DNA of 64,000 bases from Hydrogenophaga intermedia. Lineage in GTDB: Bacteria; Pseudomonadota; Gammaproteobacteria; Burkholderiales; Burkholderiaceae_C. Position numbers and translations under genes: made by a program. The stretch lies in NCBI RefSeq assembly GCF_023715105.1, contig NZ_JAMBNO010000011.1, positions 62,001-126,000 on the forward strand, read 5' to 3'. The notes under the pieces were generated by a model. That model saw only the letters and a program-made list of their open reading frames with translations. It did no database searches and was not told the DNA's origin. Of this stretch, positions 1 to 8,917 are shown in pieces; within the stretch, counting starts at the first letter, position 1; each line of letters begins with the position of its first letter.

Positions 1-728
1 ATCGTGATGAAGGGGATCACCGTGAAACCGGTGAATATCATCACGGCCGACAGAGCGAACGCGCGCCAGTGGTTGCGCTCGACCAGCACCTCGCCGATGC
101 CGCGCCACACGGTGGGGCGCCCTGCGTGCAGGTGCCCACGCAACGGTGGCAGCGTGGCCCAGGCACCGGCGCAGAACACCGCGCACAGCGCAGCGATGGC
201 AAAGAACGTGGCATGCCAGTCGAACCAGCTGGCCAGCCACAGCCCCAGCGGCACGCCCGCGACCGTGGACACCGAAAACGCCGACATCACGACACCCATC
301 GCACGGCCGCGCCGCTCGAAAGGCACGACGTCGGCAACGATGGTCTGCGCCAGCGCCGACAACACGCCGCCGAACACCCCGGCCGCGATGCGCGCGCCCA
401 TGAGGAACCCATAGCCCGGCGCCAGCCCGCAAGCCAGCGTGGCCAGCGCGAACAGGGCGTAGAGGCTCAGCAGGAGCGCACGGCGGTCGAAACGGTCGAC
501 ATAGGTGGCGGCGAGGAGGCCCGACACACCGGCCGACAGCGTGTACGCCGAGACCAGCAGGCCGAACTGTGCGTCGCTGATGCCGAAGATCCGCGTGAAC
601 TGCGGGCCCAGCGGCATCATGATCATGAAGTCGAGGATGTGCGTGAACTGGATGCCGGCAATGGTGAGCAGCAGCCAGCGCTCGCGCGCGGGGCTCAACT
701 GGGGCGAGGAAGAAGGGGCAGCAGGCAC
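1..728 (-). CDS. MFS transporter, partial (C-terminus beyond left edge)
   Basis: The minus strand is open from about 803 to the left edge and encodes a hydrophobic major-facilitator protein. The first helix is followed by FMIMMPLGPQF, then a helix-2 region with YTLSAGVSGLLAA and the MFS loop-2 signature YVDRFDRRALLL, and further helices such as GVVMSAFSVSTVAGVPLG. About 240 residues (roughly six helices) are present; the second half is missing. The start is uncertain: GTG at 728 or in-frame GTG at 752, both followed by a Pro/Ser-rich leader. It is divergent from the kinase gene at 806. The family is usually drug or metabolite efflux (Bcr/AraJ-like); the substrate cannot be told from this sequence. 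Confidence 0.85.
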   Translation of the reverse strand, partial: MPAAPSSSPQLSPARERWLLLTIAGIQFTHILDFMIMMPLGPQFTRIFGISDAQFGLLVSAYTLSAGVSGLLAATYVDRFDRRALLLSLYALFALATLACGLAPGYGFLMGARIAAGVFGGVLSALAQTIVADVVPFERRGRAMGVVMSAFSVSTVAGVPLGLWLASWFDWHATFFAIAALCAVFCAGAWATLPPLRGHLHAGRPTVWRGIGEVLVERNHWRAFALSAVMIFTGFTVIPFIT

Positions 729-805
729 GACAGCGGTCCGGGTAAGGCGCACGAGTGTCGCCGATCGGGCCGGCTGCTGCTGCCACTGGCCTATGCTTGC
801 CACCC

Positions 806-2557
806 ATGGACGACGACGCCGAGCTGCAACTCAGGCTGCGACACGAGCAGATTCGCCTGCTTGCGCGCAACGTGCCGGCGTTGGTGTCCGGCACGCTGAT
901 TCTGGGCAGCGGAGCGGCGGCGTTGTTGTGGTCCAACCAGCAACCGCGCGAACTGATCGTGGGCTGGCTGCTCACGCTCATCGTCTTGAGCCTGTGGCGC
1001 CTGTGGTCGGCCCGCCGGTTCTGGCAGGACACGCAGCGCGGGGGGCTGCCAGCGCAATGGGCCCGCACCTTCGTGGTGGCGTCGGCGCTGGCGGGCCTGT
1101 GCTGGGGGTCGCTCGCCTGGCTGTTCTTCACGCCCGACAACCCGCTCAATCTGGCCGTGGTCGCCATCGTCCTGATGGCCATCCTCTCCAGCGCGACCCA
1201 GTCACTGGGGCCGTACTTTCCATCGCACCTCGCATTCGCATTGCCGTGCGCGCTGCCGTTCGCCGCACGCTGCCTGTGGTCGGGGGACGGCGGGCTCATC
1301 ACGCTCGGCGTGCTGACGGCGGTGTTCCTGATCATGGCCGAGTTGTTCTCGCTGCGCATCGCGCGCGCCATCGAGGACGCCTTGCGCCTGCGCTTCGAGA
1401 ACGAGTCGCTCGTGGCGCAACTGCGCGTGGAGAAGGAGCGCGCCGAGTCGGCCAACCTGGCCAAGACGCGCTTTCTGGCCACCGCCAGTCATGACCTGCG
1501 CCAGCCGATCCACGCCATGAGCCTGTTCGTGCCGGCGCTCAAGGCGCTGGCGTCCCGGGCCGAGATCGCGCCGCGCACGGTGGCCAGCATCGCCGATCGC
1601 ATGCAGGACGCGCTGGACACCATGGGGCAGTTGCTCAACCGACTGCTCGACATCTCGCGCCTGGACGCCGGCGCCCTGCAGCCCAGGGAGCAAGCCGTGC
1701 CCCTGGCGCCCCTGTTTCGCCGGGTGTGCGACGAGGTCGCCCAGCAGGTGCGGGCCAAGCGGCTGCGCCTGCGCGTGCGCGACGGCGGCCTGAGCGTGCT
1801 GGCGGACCCCGGCGTGCTGCACACCATCCTGAGCAACCTGACCAGCAATGCCGTGCGCTACACGGAGCGTGGCGGGGTGCTGCTGGCGGCGCGGCGGCGC
1901 GGCGACCGCATCCGCATCGAAATCTGGGACAGCGGCGTCGGCATCGAAGCCCACGACCTACCGCACGTCACCGAGGAGTTCTATCAGGCCGGCAACGTCA
2001 GGCGCGATGCCCGGCAGTTGCGCGGCTTCGGGCTCGGGCTGGCCATCGTCAAGCGCTCGGCCGATCTGCTGGGCAGTCAACTCGCCTGCCGTTCCCTTCC
2101 CGGGCGCGGATCGGTGTTTTCGATCGATCTGCCAGAGACAGCAACCCCCGCCAACCCTACCCCGGAGCAGCCACCCGCCGACGTGGCAAGGCCGTCGCGC
2201 ACGGTGCTGGTGGTCGATGACGACGAGCAGATCCTGACGGCCATGGGCTATCTGCTCAAGGGCTGGGGGCACGAGCCCCTGGTGGCGCGCACGCTCGACG
2301 ATGCGCTGGCCTGTGTGGCGGCATCCGGCCGGCCGCCCGAACTGGCCCTGGTGGACATGCACCTGGACAACGGTGAGACCGGCGTGCAAGTGATCGAAGC
2401 CCTGCGCGCGAGACTGGGCACGAGCCTGCGCGTTGCAATCGTGACCGGCGACACCAGCCCGTCGGTGCTGGCGACAATCCGCGCAGCGGGTGTCACGGGC
2501 CTGCACAAGCCGGTCGACCAGCAGACCCTGATTCGCTTCATCGACGACGCGGCCTGA
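806..2557 (+). CDS. Hybrid sensor histidine kinase / response regulator
   Basis: A 583-residue membrane kinase. Residues about 20-190 hold several hydrophobic segments, followed by a short coiled coil. The HisKA box is SHDLRQPIHAM with phospho-acceptor His229. The HATPase domain has the N box NLTSNAVRYT, the G1 box WDSGVGI and the G2 box GFGLGLAIVK near residue 407. A C-terminal receiver domain carries TVLVVDDDE and the phosphorylatable Asp517 in LVDMHL, with the conserved Lys in LHKPVD. ATG 806 is chosen because the acidic start MDDDAEL matches the family; GTG 755 is an alternative. The LRQP-type H box is common in betaproteobacterial hybrid kinases. No output domain follows the receiver, so an external partner is expected. 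The signal sensed is unknown. Confidence 0.88.
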   Translation: MDDDAELQLRLRHEQIRLLARNVPALVSGTLILGSGAAALLWSNQQPRELIVGWLLTLIVLSLWRLWSARRFWQDTQRGGLPAQWARTFVVASALAGLCWGSLAWLFFTPDNPLNLAVVAIVLMAILSSATQSLGPYFPSHLAFALPCALPFAARCLWSGDGGLITLGVLTAVFLIMAELFSLRIARAIEDALRLRFENESLVAQLRVEKERAESANLAKTRFLATASHDLRQPIHAMSLFVPALKALASRAEIAPRTVASIADRMQDALDTMGQLLNRLLDISRLDAGALQPREQAVPLAPLFRRVCDEVAQQVRAKRLRLRVRDGGLSVLADPGVLHTILSNLTSNAVRYTERGGVLLAARRRGDRIRIEIWDSGVGIEAHDLPHVTEEFYQAGNVRRDARQLRGFGLGLAIVKRSADLLGSQLACRSLPGRGSVFSIDLPETATPANPTPEQPPADVARPSRTVLVVDDDEQILTAMGYLLKGWGHEPLVARTLDDALACVAASGRPPELALVDMHLDNGETGVQVIEALRARLGTSLRVAIVTGDTSPSVLATIRAAGVTGLHKPVDQQTLIRFIDDAA

Positions 2558-2575
2558 GCGCGCTGCAGCACCGAC

Positions 2576-3823
2576 ATGTCCCTCGACACCGTACTTACCC
2601 ACAACACGGCCATGGTGCCGCGCGCGGGCAACCCGCCCGATGGTTGCGCCCTGGTGCTCATGGGCGGTGGCGCGCGCACGGCCTACCAGGCCGGCGTGCT
2701 CAAGGCCCTGATGGCCATGCTGCCTTCGGGTCAGCCCGCGTTTCCCTTCCATTGGCTTTTCGGCACCTCGGCCGGTGCGCTCAACGCCAGCTACCTGGCC
2801 AGCCACGCGGGCGATGGCGCCGCCGCGCTCGGGCGCCTGGCCGATTTCTGGCAAGGCCTGCGCTCGCACCAGGTCTACCGCCTGGAGGCGCCCAGCTGGG
2901 TGCGCGCCAGCCGCGTGCTCGCGGGCTGGACGCTGTCGCGTCAGGTCAAACGACACCGCGCATTGCTGGACACGCTGCCACTGGTGGACACGCTGCACCG
3001 TGCCATCGACCTGCGCCGCATGGAAGCTGCGCTGGAGATCGGCGCGATCGAGGTGCTGGGTGTCACCGCGTCGAGCTACACCACCGGCGAGCACTGGACC
3101 TTCTGCCAGACACGCGCCGACTGCCAGGTGCCGCCCTGGCACCGTCCGGGCCGGCGCGCCGATTTCCAGCCCGTCACCATCGAACACCTGATGGCCTCCA
3201 GCGCCATCCCGTTCCTCTTCCCCGCCGTGCCGCTGTGGGTCAACGGCCACCGAGAGCACTTCGGCGACGGCTCCATGCGCCAGCTCTCGCCGCTGTCGCC
3301 GGCGATCCATTTCGGCGCGCGGCGCGTGCTGGTGATCGGCGTCGGGCAACCGCAGCGCGCAGGCCTGACGGCGGCCAACGCCGAGGAACCCACCGCCGGC
3401 ACCATCGCCGGGCACGCCATGGCCAGTGTGTTCCACGACACGCTGCAGTCCGACGTGGAGCAAACCCTGCGCGTGAGCCAGACGCTGGCGCGCCTGCCGC
3501 CCGAGGTGTCGGCCCTGCTGCCGTATCGACCGGTGGAGGTACTGGCGCTGCAACCCAGCGTGTCGCTCGACGAGATCGCGCTCAAGCACGTGCACGAGTT
3601 GCCCGCGTCCACGCGCCACACGCTGGCCGGCCTGGGGGCGCTGGACACCCGCCGCGGCGCCAACGCCAGCGCGGCAGCCCTGGCGAGCTATCTGCTCTTC
3701 GAGCCCGGCTTCGTGCAGGCGCTCATGGCGTTGGGCGAACACGACGCCTGGCGCCGACAGGACGAATTGCGGGCCTTCCTCGCCCCTTCCGTCACGAACG
3801 CTGCACAAGGTGCGGTGCGATAA
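2576..3823 (+). CDS. Patatin-like phospholipase
   Basis: A 415-residue serine acyl hydrolase of the patatin family. The oxyanion-hole motif GGGARTAYQAG lies near residue 30, the nucleophile elbow is GTSAG with Ser65, and the catalytic Asp231 is in the FGDGS motif, so the Ser-Asp dyad is intact. It starts 18 bp after the kinase stop, so the two are probably co-transcribed. No signal peptide or membrane segment is evident, suggesting a cytoplasmic or peripheral lipase. The C-terminal 130 residues beyond the dyad are typical of the longer bacterial patatins. The substrate is unknown; phospholipid or lysophospholipid hydrolysis is the usual role. Confidence 0.9.
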   Translation: MSLDTVLTHNTAMVPRAGNPPDGCALVLMGGGARTAYQAGVLKALMAMLPSGQPAFPFHWLFGTSAGALNASYLASHAGDGAAALGRLADFWQGLRSHQVYRLEAPSWVRASRVLAGWTLSRQVKRHRALLDTLPLVDTLHRAIDLRRMEAALEIGAIEVLGVTASSYTTGEHWTFCQTRADCQVPPWHRPGRRADFQPVTIEHLMASSAIPFLFPAVPLWVNGHREHFGDGSMRQLSPLSPAIHFGARRVLVIGVGQPQRAGLTAANAEEPTAGTIAGHAMASVFHDTLQSDVEQTLRVSQTLARLPPEVSALLPYRPVEVLALQPSVSLDEIALKHVHELPASTRHTLAGLGALDTRRGANASAAALASYLLFEPGFVQALMALGEHDAWRRQDELRAFLAPSVTNAAQGAVR

Positions 3824-3824
3824 T
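3816..3824 (+). promoter_or_regulatory. Extended -10 promoter of the corA leader
   Basis: TGC followed by GATAAT makes an extended -10 element. No good -35 box is seen at 16-18 bp. Predicted transcription would begin near 3831, about 20 nt before the leader ORF at 3851. The -10 overlaps the last codon and stop of the patatin gene. Confidence 0.5.
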
Positions 3825-3850
3825 TGCGGCCATCCCGAACGGAGCCCTCC

Positions 3851-3904
3851 ATGGAAAGCACACCCCCCAGTTGTGTGCTTTCAGCCGCCTTCGCCACCGT
3901 CTGA
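3851..3904 (+). CDS. Putative 17-codon leader peptide upstream of corA
   Basis: An ATG preceded by a GGAG box at 7 bp spacing opens a frame encoding MESTPPSCVLSAAFATV and a TGA stop. It lies between the extended -10 promoter and corA, 116 nt before the corA start, and contains three consecutive or near-consecutive Pro/Ser codons (T-P-P-S). Salmonella corA is controlled through a translated leader ORF (corL) with Rho-dependent termination, so a regulatory leader is plausible here. There is no visible sequence similarity to CorL. The call rests on position, ribosome-binding site and context only. Confidence 0.4.
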   Translation: MESTPPSCVLSAAFATV

Positions 3905-3937
3905 GCCCGCGCTGAGCACCAGCGCAACGCCCCGGCG

Positions 3938-3976
3938 GCCGGCCGGCTGAAAGCGCCACCGAACCCGCCGGCCGGC
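3938..3976 (+). promoter_or_regulatory. GC hairpin in corA 5' leader
   Basis: The self-complementary 10-mer GCCGGCCGGC occurs at 3938-3947 and again at 3967-3976, separated by 19 nt, and can form a 10-bp all-GC stem ending 44 nt before the corA ATG. It lies downstream of the leader ORF. No U-tract follows, so it is not a simple intrinsic terminator; it could be part of an attenuator or Rho-control switch. The repeat could also be a by-product of high GC content. Confidence 0.4.
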
Positions 3977-4020
3977 ACCCCGGCCCCCCGCCCAACGCCA
4001 CCAGCAGCAGGGAGCGCGCC

Positions 4021-5007
4021 ATGCTCAACGTCTTCACCCTGGCCAACGGCCGACTGTTCCAGGAAGAAATCGAATCCCTGGAAGAACTCGCGAAGTTCAA
4101 GCCCATCTGGGTCGACCTCGAAGACCCCACGCCCGAGGAGCGGCGCTGGGTCAAGCAACACTTCGGCCTGTCCATTCCCGAAGACGCGATGGACGACGAC
4201 ATCGAGGAGTCGGCCCGCTTCTTCGAGGAAGACAACGGCGAGTTGCACGTTCGCAGCGACTTCCTGATCGATGACGACGAGGACCCGCGAGCGGTGCGCG
4301 TGGCCTTCATCCTCAACGAGCACAACGACTCGCTCAAGAGCCGCGGCGTGCTGTTCTCGATCCATGACGAGGACGTGCCCGTGTTCCGCCTGCTGCGCAT
4401 GCGCGCGCGACGCATGCCCGGGCTGATCGAGGACGCCAAGGACGTGCTGCTGATGCTCTTCGACGCCGACGCCGAGTACTGCGCCGACACGCTGGAAGAC
4501 ATCTACGACGAGATCGAGACCGTGAGCAAGCAGGTGCTCAACAGCAACGCCTCCGACACGCTGCTGAGCGAGGCGCTCTCGGCCATCGCCCGCCACGAAG
4601 ACATGTCGGGTCGCATCCGCCGCAACGTGATGGACACGCGCCGCGCGGTGAGCTTCATGATGCGCAGCCGCTTGCTCAGCGCCGAGCAGTTCGAAGACGC
4701 GCGCCAGATCCTGCGCGATCTGGACTCGCTGGACGGCCACACCGCCTTCCTGTTCGACAAGATCAACTTCCTGATGGATGCGACCGTCGGTTTCATCAAC
4801 ATCAACCAGAACAAGATCATCAAGATCTTCTCGGTGGCCAGCGTGTCGCTGCTGCCGCCCACCCTGGTGGCCAGCAGCTATGGCATGAACTTCCAGTTCA
4901 TGCCCGAGCTGAACTGGAAGCTGGGCTACCCGTTTGCCATCGCGCTGATGGTGCTGTCGGCCGTGGTGCCGATGCTCTACTTCCGAAAGCGCGGCTGGCT
5001 GAGATAG
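4021..5007 (+). CDS. corA: Magnesium/cobalt transporter CorA
   Basis: A 328-residue CorA-family divalent cation channel. The acidic cytoplasmic N-terminal domain (residues 1-265) includes the family-typical WVDLEDPTPEE and long helices. Two C-terminal transmembrane helices follow, with the signature YGMN (Gly288-Met289-Asn290) at the end of TM1, the acidic periplasmic loop MPEL, and a basic C-terminus KRGWLR. It functions as a homopentamer in the inner membrane taking up Mg2+. A ribosome-binding site (AGGGAG) lies just upstream. It is the only gene after the 197-bp leader region and converges on mtnN with 8 bp between the stops. Confidence 0.96.
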   Translation: MLNVFTLANGRLFQEEIESLEELAKFKPIWVDLEDPTPEERRWVKQHFGLSIPEDAMDDDIEESARFFEEDNGELHVRSDFLIDDDEDPRAVRVAFILNEHNDSLKSRGVLFSIHDEDVPVFRLLRMRARRMPGLIEDAKDVLLMLFDADAEYCADTLEDIYDEIETVSKQVLNSNASDTLLSEALSAIARHEDMSGRIRRNVMDTRRAVSFMMRSRLLSAEQFEDARQILRDLDSLDGHTAFLFDKINFLMDATVGFININQNKIIKIFSVASVSLLPPTLVASSYGMNFQFMPELNWKLGYPFAIALMVLSAVVPMLYFRKRGWLR

Positions 5008-5015
5008 CCATGCCC

Positions 5016-5762
5016 TCAGTGGCGCAGCAATTGCGCCACCACGGCCGCGCTGTAGCGGCTCGCCACCTGCGTGAGAAATCGCGGGAAGTCCACGTGCGCC
5101 GCGTCATCGGCCCGGTCGGAGATGGTGCGCACCACCGCGAAAGGCAGGCCGAAATCGGCGCACACCTGGGCCACGGCGGCGCTTTCCATGTCCACCGCCA
5201 GCGCATCGGGCAACTCGACCTGCAGGGCCCGGCTCTCCGCGGTGCGGGAGACGAAACGGTCACCGCTGATGAGCAAACCTTCGTGAAGCGCCGGCGCGTG
5301 CAGCCCGAAGGCCTGCACCACCTCGACGCCCAACGCGGCCACGGGATCGCGCAGCGTGGCAGCACACGCCTTCGCCAGCCGTTCGCTCCAGGCCGCGTCG
5401 GCGGCGAAGCGCGAGCGGCCATGGCCCGGCACCACGTGGCGATCGAAGATCGGCGAGGCATCCATGTCGTGCTGCAGCAGTTCGCGCGCCACCACCACGT
5501 CACCCACCTTCACGCCACGACCCAGCCCACCGGCCACACCGGTCATGACGACAGCGCTGGCACCGAAGTGCTGCGCCAGCAGGGTGGTGGTGGTGGCCGC
5601 AGCCACCTTGCCGATGCCGCACAGCACGGCCACCACGGCGTGGCCGTGCAGGTGCCCCTGCCAGAAGATTCGCCCACCGACGGCGATGCGCTGCTCGTCG
5701 GGCAGCAGCGCAAGCACCGCCGCGAGCTCCTCTGGCATCGCGCTGACGAGACCCAACGTCAT
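5016..5762 (-). CDS. mtnN: 5'-methylthioadenosine/S-adenosylhomocysteine nucleosidase
   Basis: A 248-residue MTA/SAH nucleosidase of the PNP/UDP phosphorylase fold. The conserved N-terminus GLVSAMPEE, the glycine-rich MTGVAGGLG, the VGDVVVA segment, the AVDMESAAVA ribose/purine-binding helix and the catalytic Asp of TISDRADD are all present. It cleaves adenine from methylthioadenosine and S-adenosylhomocysteine in methyl-cycle salvage. It is the last gene of the pntAa-pntAb-pntB-fadD-mtnN series, starting 10 bp after the fadD stop. Some paralogues are futalosine nucleosidases (mqnB), but nothing nearby suggests menaquinone synthesis. Confidence 0.9.
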   Translation of the reverse strand: MTLGLVSAMPEELAAVLALLPDEQRIAVGGRIFWQGHLHGHAVVAVLCGIGKVAAATTTTLLAQHFGASAVVMTGVAGGLGRGVKVGDVVVARELLQHDMDASPIFDRHVVPGHGRSRFAADAAWSERLAKACAATLRDPVAALGVEVVQAFGLHAPALHEGLLISGDRFVSRTAESRALQVELPDALAVDMESAAVAQVCADFGLPFAVVRTISDRADDAAHVDFPRFLTQVASRYSAAVVAQLLRH

Positions 5763-5772
5763 GCGCGCGGTC

Positions 5773-7458
5773 TCACTTGTCGCGCAGCTCCCGACGCAGG
5801 ATCTTGCCCACCGGCGTCTTGGGCAGCTCGGTGCGGAACTCGATCACCTTCGGCTGCTTGTATCCCGTGAGGTTGGCGCGGCAGTAGTCGCGCACCTGGG
5901 CTTCGGTCAGCGCCGCGTCCTTCTTCACGATGACGAGTTTCACGGCCTCGCCGGTCTTGTCGTCGGGCACACCCACCACCGCGCACTCCAGCACGCCAGG
6001 CAACTGGGCCACCACGTCTTCGACCTCGTTCGGATAGACGTTGAAGCCGCTGACCAGGACCATGTCCTTCTTGCGGTCGACGATCTTGAAGAAGCCGCGC
6101 TCATCCATCACCCCGATGTCGCCGGTCTTGAAGAAGCCATCGGCCGTCATGACCTTGGCGGTCTCGTCGGGGCGCTGCCAATAGCCGGCCATCACCTGCG
6201 GGCCCTGAATGGCGATCTCGCCTGGTTGCCCCACGGGCACCTCGTTGCCGTCGTCGTCGAGGCACTTCATGCGCGTGCCGGGGAGGGGTACGCCAATGGT
6301 GCCGGTGAAGCTCTTGCTGTTGGTCGGGTTGCAGCTGGCCGAAGGGCTGGTTTCCGACAGGCCGTACCCCTCGCAGATCGGGCAACCCGTCTTGTCCAGC
6401 CAGAGCTTGGCCACGGCACCCTGCACTGCCATGCCGCCACCCACCGACACCTTGAGGTGGCTCCAGTCCACGGTGTTGAAGTCGGGGTGGTTGGCCAGGC
6501 CGTTGAACAGGGTGTTCACGGCAGGGAAGCTGTGGAAACGGTGCTTGCTCAGCTCCTTGAGCACCGCGGGCAGGTCACGTGGATTCGGGATCAGGATGGT
6601 CTTGCCACCCACGCGCAGGCTCAGCATCATGTTCACGGTGAACGCGAAGATGTGATAGAGCGGCAGCGCACAGATGGCGGTGGGCTGCTCGCCGGCAGGC
6701 ACCAGCTTCATCACCGGCTCGTTCCAGACCTCGGACTGCAGCACGTTGGCAATGATGTTGCGGTGCAGGAGCACCGCGCCCTTGCTCACGCCCGTGGTGC
6801 CGCCGGTGTACTGCAGCACGGCCATGTCGTCGGGCTGGATGTCGGGCCGCTTCAGCTCGCTGCGCGCGCCGCGCGCGATCGCGTCGTTGAAGCGCACCGC
6901 CTGCGGCAGGTTGAACGCCGGCACCATCTTCTTGACGTTGCGCACCACGTAGTTCACCAGCGCGCCCTTGAGCAGGCCAAGCCGGTCGCCCATGGCCGCC
7001 AGCACCACGTGCTTGACCGGCGTAGCCGCGATGCACTGCTCCAGCGTGTGCGCGAAGTTCTCGATGATGACAATCGCCTTGGCGCCGGAATCCTTGAGCT
7101 GGTGCTCCAGTTCGCGCGCGGTGTAGAGCGGGTTCACGTTCACCACCACCAGGCCGGCGCGCAGGATGCCCGCCACCACCGCCGGGTACTGCGGCACGTT
7201 GGGCATCATGATGGCAACGCGATCCCCCTTGACCAACCCGAGCGACTGCAGGTAAGCGCCGAATGCCTTTGAGACACGGTCGGTCTCGGCATAGCTGACG
7301 TCCTTGCCCATGAAGCTGTAGGCCGTGCGGTCGGCGTGGGCGCGAAAGCTCTCCTCCATCAGGTGCACCAGCGAGGGGTACCGAGTGACGTCGATGTCGG
7401 CGGGCACGCCCTCGGGGTAGGCCGACAGCCAGGGGCGTTGATCGGTCGCGGTCAGCAT
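5773..7458 (-). CDS. fadD: Long-chain fatty-acid--CoA ligase
   Basis: A 561-residue AMP-forming acyl-CoA synthetase. The P-loop YTGGTTGVSKG is at residues 217-227, followed by the adenine motif EGYGLSETSP, the hinge KTGDIGVMDERGFFKIVDR, VSGFNVYPNEVED, and the C-terminal catalytic lysine region PKTPVGKILRRELR. It activates fatty acids to acyl-CoA for beta-oxidation or lipid synthesis and probably acts at the inner membrane. It follows pntB by 34 bp on the same strand and precedes mtnN by 10 bp. Length and motifs match FadD; medium-chain specificity cannot be excluded. Confidence 0.93.
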   Translation of the reverse strand: MLTATDQRPWLSAYPEGVPADIDVTRYPSLVHLMEESFRAHADRTAYSFMGKDVSYAETDRVSKAFGAYLQSLGLVKGDRVAIMMPNVPQYPAVVAGILRAGLVVVNVNPLYTARELEHQLKDSGAKAIVIIENFAHTLEQCIAATPVKHVVLAAMGDRLGLLKGALVNYVVRNVKKMVPAFNLPQAVRFNDAIARGARSELKRPDIQPDDMAVLQYTGGTTGVSKGAVLLHRNIIANVLQSEVWNEPVMKLVPAGEQPTAICALPLYHIFAFTVNMMLSLRVGGKTILIPNPRDLPAVLKELSKHRFHSFPAVNTLFNGLANHPDFNTVDWSHLKVSVGGGMAVQGAVAKLWLDKTGCPICEGYGLSETSPSASCNPTNSKSFTGTIGVPLPGTRMKCLDDDGNEVPVGQPGEIAIQGPQVMAGYWQRPDETAKVMTADGFFKTGDIGVMDERGFFKIVDRKKDMVLVSGFNVYPNEVEDVVAQLPGVLECAVVGVPDDKTGEAVKLVIVKKDAALTEAQVRDYCRANLTGYKQPKVIEFRTELPKTPVGKILRRELRDK

Positions 7459-7492
7459 GCTGCGGTCTCCTCGTTATCGTCTCGTCCTGCGT

Positions 7493-8917
7493 TCACTCGA
7501 TGGCCTTGGTCATGTCCTCGACCACCTTCTTCGCGTCACCGAAGACCATCATGGTCTTGTCCATGTAGAACAGCTCGTTGTCCAGGCCGGCGTAGCCGGC
7601 GGCCATGGAGCGCTTGTTCACGATCACGGTCTTGGCCTTGTAGGCCTCCAGGATGGGCATGCCGTAGATGGGCGAGCCCTTCTGCAACGCAGCCGGGTTC
7701 ACCACGTCGTTGGCGCCCAGGATGATGGCCACGTCGGCCTGACCGAACTCGCCGTTGATGTCTTCCATCTCGAACACCTGGTCGTACGGCACCTCGGCCT
7801 CGGCCAGCAACACGTTCATGTGGCCCGGCATGCGCCCGGCCACCGGGTGAATCGCGTACTTCACCGTGATGCCTTTCTCGCTGAGCTTGTGCGCGAGTTC
7901 CTTCACCGCGTGCTGCGCGCGCGCCACCGCCAGGCCATAGCCCGGCACGATGACCACGGTCTCGGCATTGCCGAGGATGAAGGCCGCGTCGTCGGCGCTG
8001 CCGCTCTTGGCGGTGCGCTGCACGCCGCCACCGGCTGCCGCCGCGCCCGCGTCGCCCCCGAAGCCGCCCAGGATGACGCTGATGAACGAGCGGTTCATGG
8101 CCTTGCACATGATGTAGCTCAGGATCGCGCCCGAGCTGCCCACGAGCGAGCCCGCGATGATCAGCATGCTGTTGTTGAGCGAGAAACCGATACCTGCCGC
8201 CGCCCAGCCCGAATAGCTGTTGAGCATGGACACCACCACCGGCATGTCGGCGCCGCCGATGGGGATGATGATGAGCACGCCGAGCACGAAGGAGAGCGCG
8301 ATCATGGCGAAGAACGCGGGCCAGTTCTCGGTGACGGCGAAGAACACGCCCAGCGCCACAGTGGCGATGCCCAGCACCAGGTTGAGCAGGTGCTGGCCCG
8401 AGAACGTGACGGGCGCGCCCTGGAAGAGGCGGAACTTGTACTTGCCGCTGAGCTTGCCGAAGGCGATGACCGAACCGCTGAAGGTGATGGCCCCGATGGC
8501 CGCGCCCAGGAAGAGCTCGATCTTGTTGCCGAACGGGATGGGCTGACCGCGCTCGGCGATGCCGAAGGCCCAGGGCTCGGCCACCACCGCCACCGCGATA
8601 CACACCGCGGCCAGGCCGATCATGCTGTGCATGAACGCGACCAGTTCGGGCATCTTGGTCATCTCGACCTTGTTGGCCATGTAGGCGCCAACACCACCGC
8701 CGATGACCAGCCCCGCGAGCACGTAGACCATGCCCTGGGCCTTGCCGCCGGAGAGCTCGACGATCAGCGCCGCGGTGGTGAGCACGGCGATCGCCATGCC
8801 CGTCATGCCGAAGACGTTGCCGCGGATGGAGGTGGTCGGGTGCGACAGGCCCTTCAAGGCCTGGATGAAGCACACCGAGGCGACGAGGTACAGCAGGACG
8901 ACGAGGTTCATGCTCAT
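7493..8917 (-). CDS. pntB: NAD(P) transhydrogenase subunit beta
   Basis: A 474-residue PntB. The N-terminal half is a multi-helix membrane domain and the C-terminal third is the NADP(H)-binding domain III, with IVPGYGLAVARAQHAV, YAIHPVAGRMPGHMNVLLAEA and ILGANDVVNPAA. It works with PntAa/PntAb as a proton-translocating transhydrogenase making NADPH. ATG 8917 is chosen because it overlaps the pntAb stop as ATGA, indicating translational coupling; a second in-frame ATG lies two codons later. The reading frame stays open upstream, but that part overlaps pntAb and is not coding. Confidence 0.95.
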   Translation of the reverse strand: MSMNLVVLLYLVASVCFIQALKGLSHPTTSIRGNVFGMTGMAIAVLTTAALIVELSGGKAQGMVYVLAGLVIGGGVGAYMANKVEMTKMPELVAFMHSMIGLAAVCIAVAVVAEPWAFGIAERGQPIPFGNKIELFLGAAIGAITFSGSVIAFGKLSGKYKFRLFQGAPVTFSGQHLLNLVLGIATVALGVFFAVTENWPAFFAMIALSFVLGVLIIIPIGGADMPVVVSMLNSYSGWAAAGIGFSLNNSMLIIAGSLVGSSGAILSYIMCKAMNRSFISVILGGFGGDAGAAAAGGGVQRTAKSGSADDAAFILGNAETVVIVPGYGLAVARAQHAVKELAHKLSEKGITVKYAIHPVAGRMPGHMNVLLAEAEVPYDQVFEMEDINGEFGQADVAIILGANDVVNPAALQKGSPIYGMPILEAYKAKTVIVNKRSMAAGYAGLDNELFYMDKTMMVFGDAKKVVEDMTKAIE

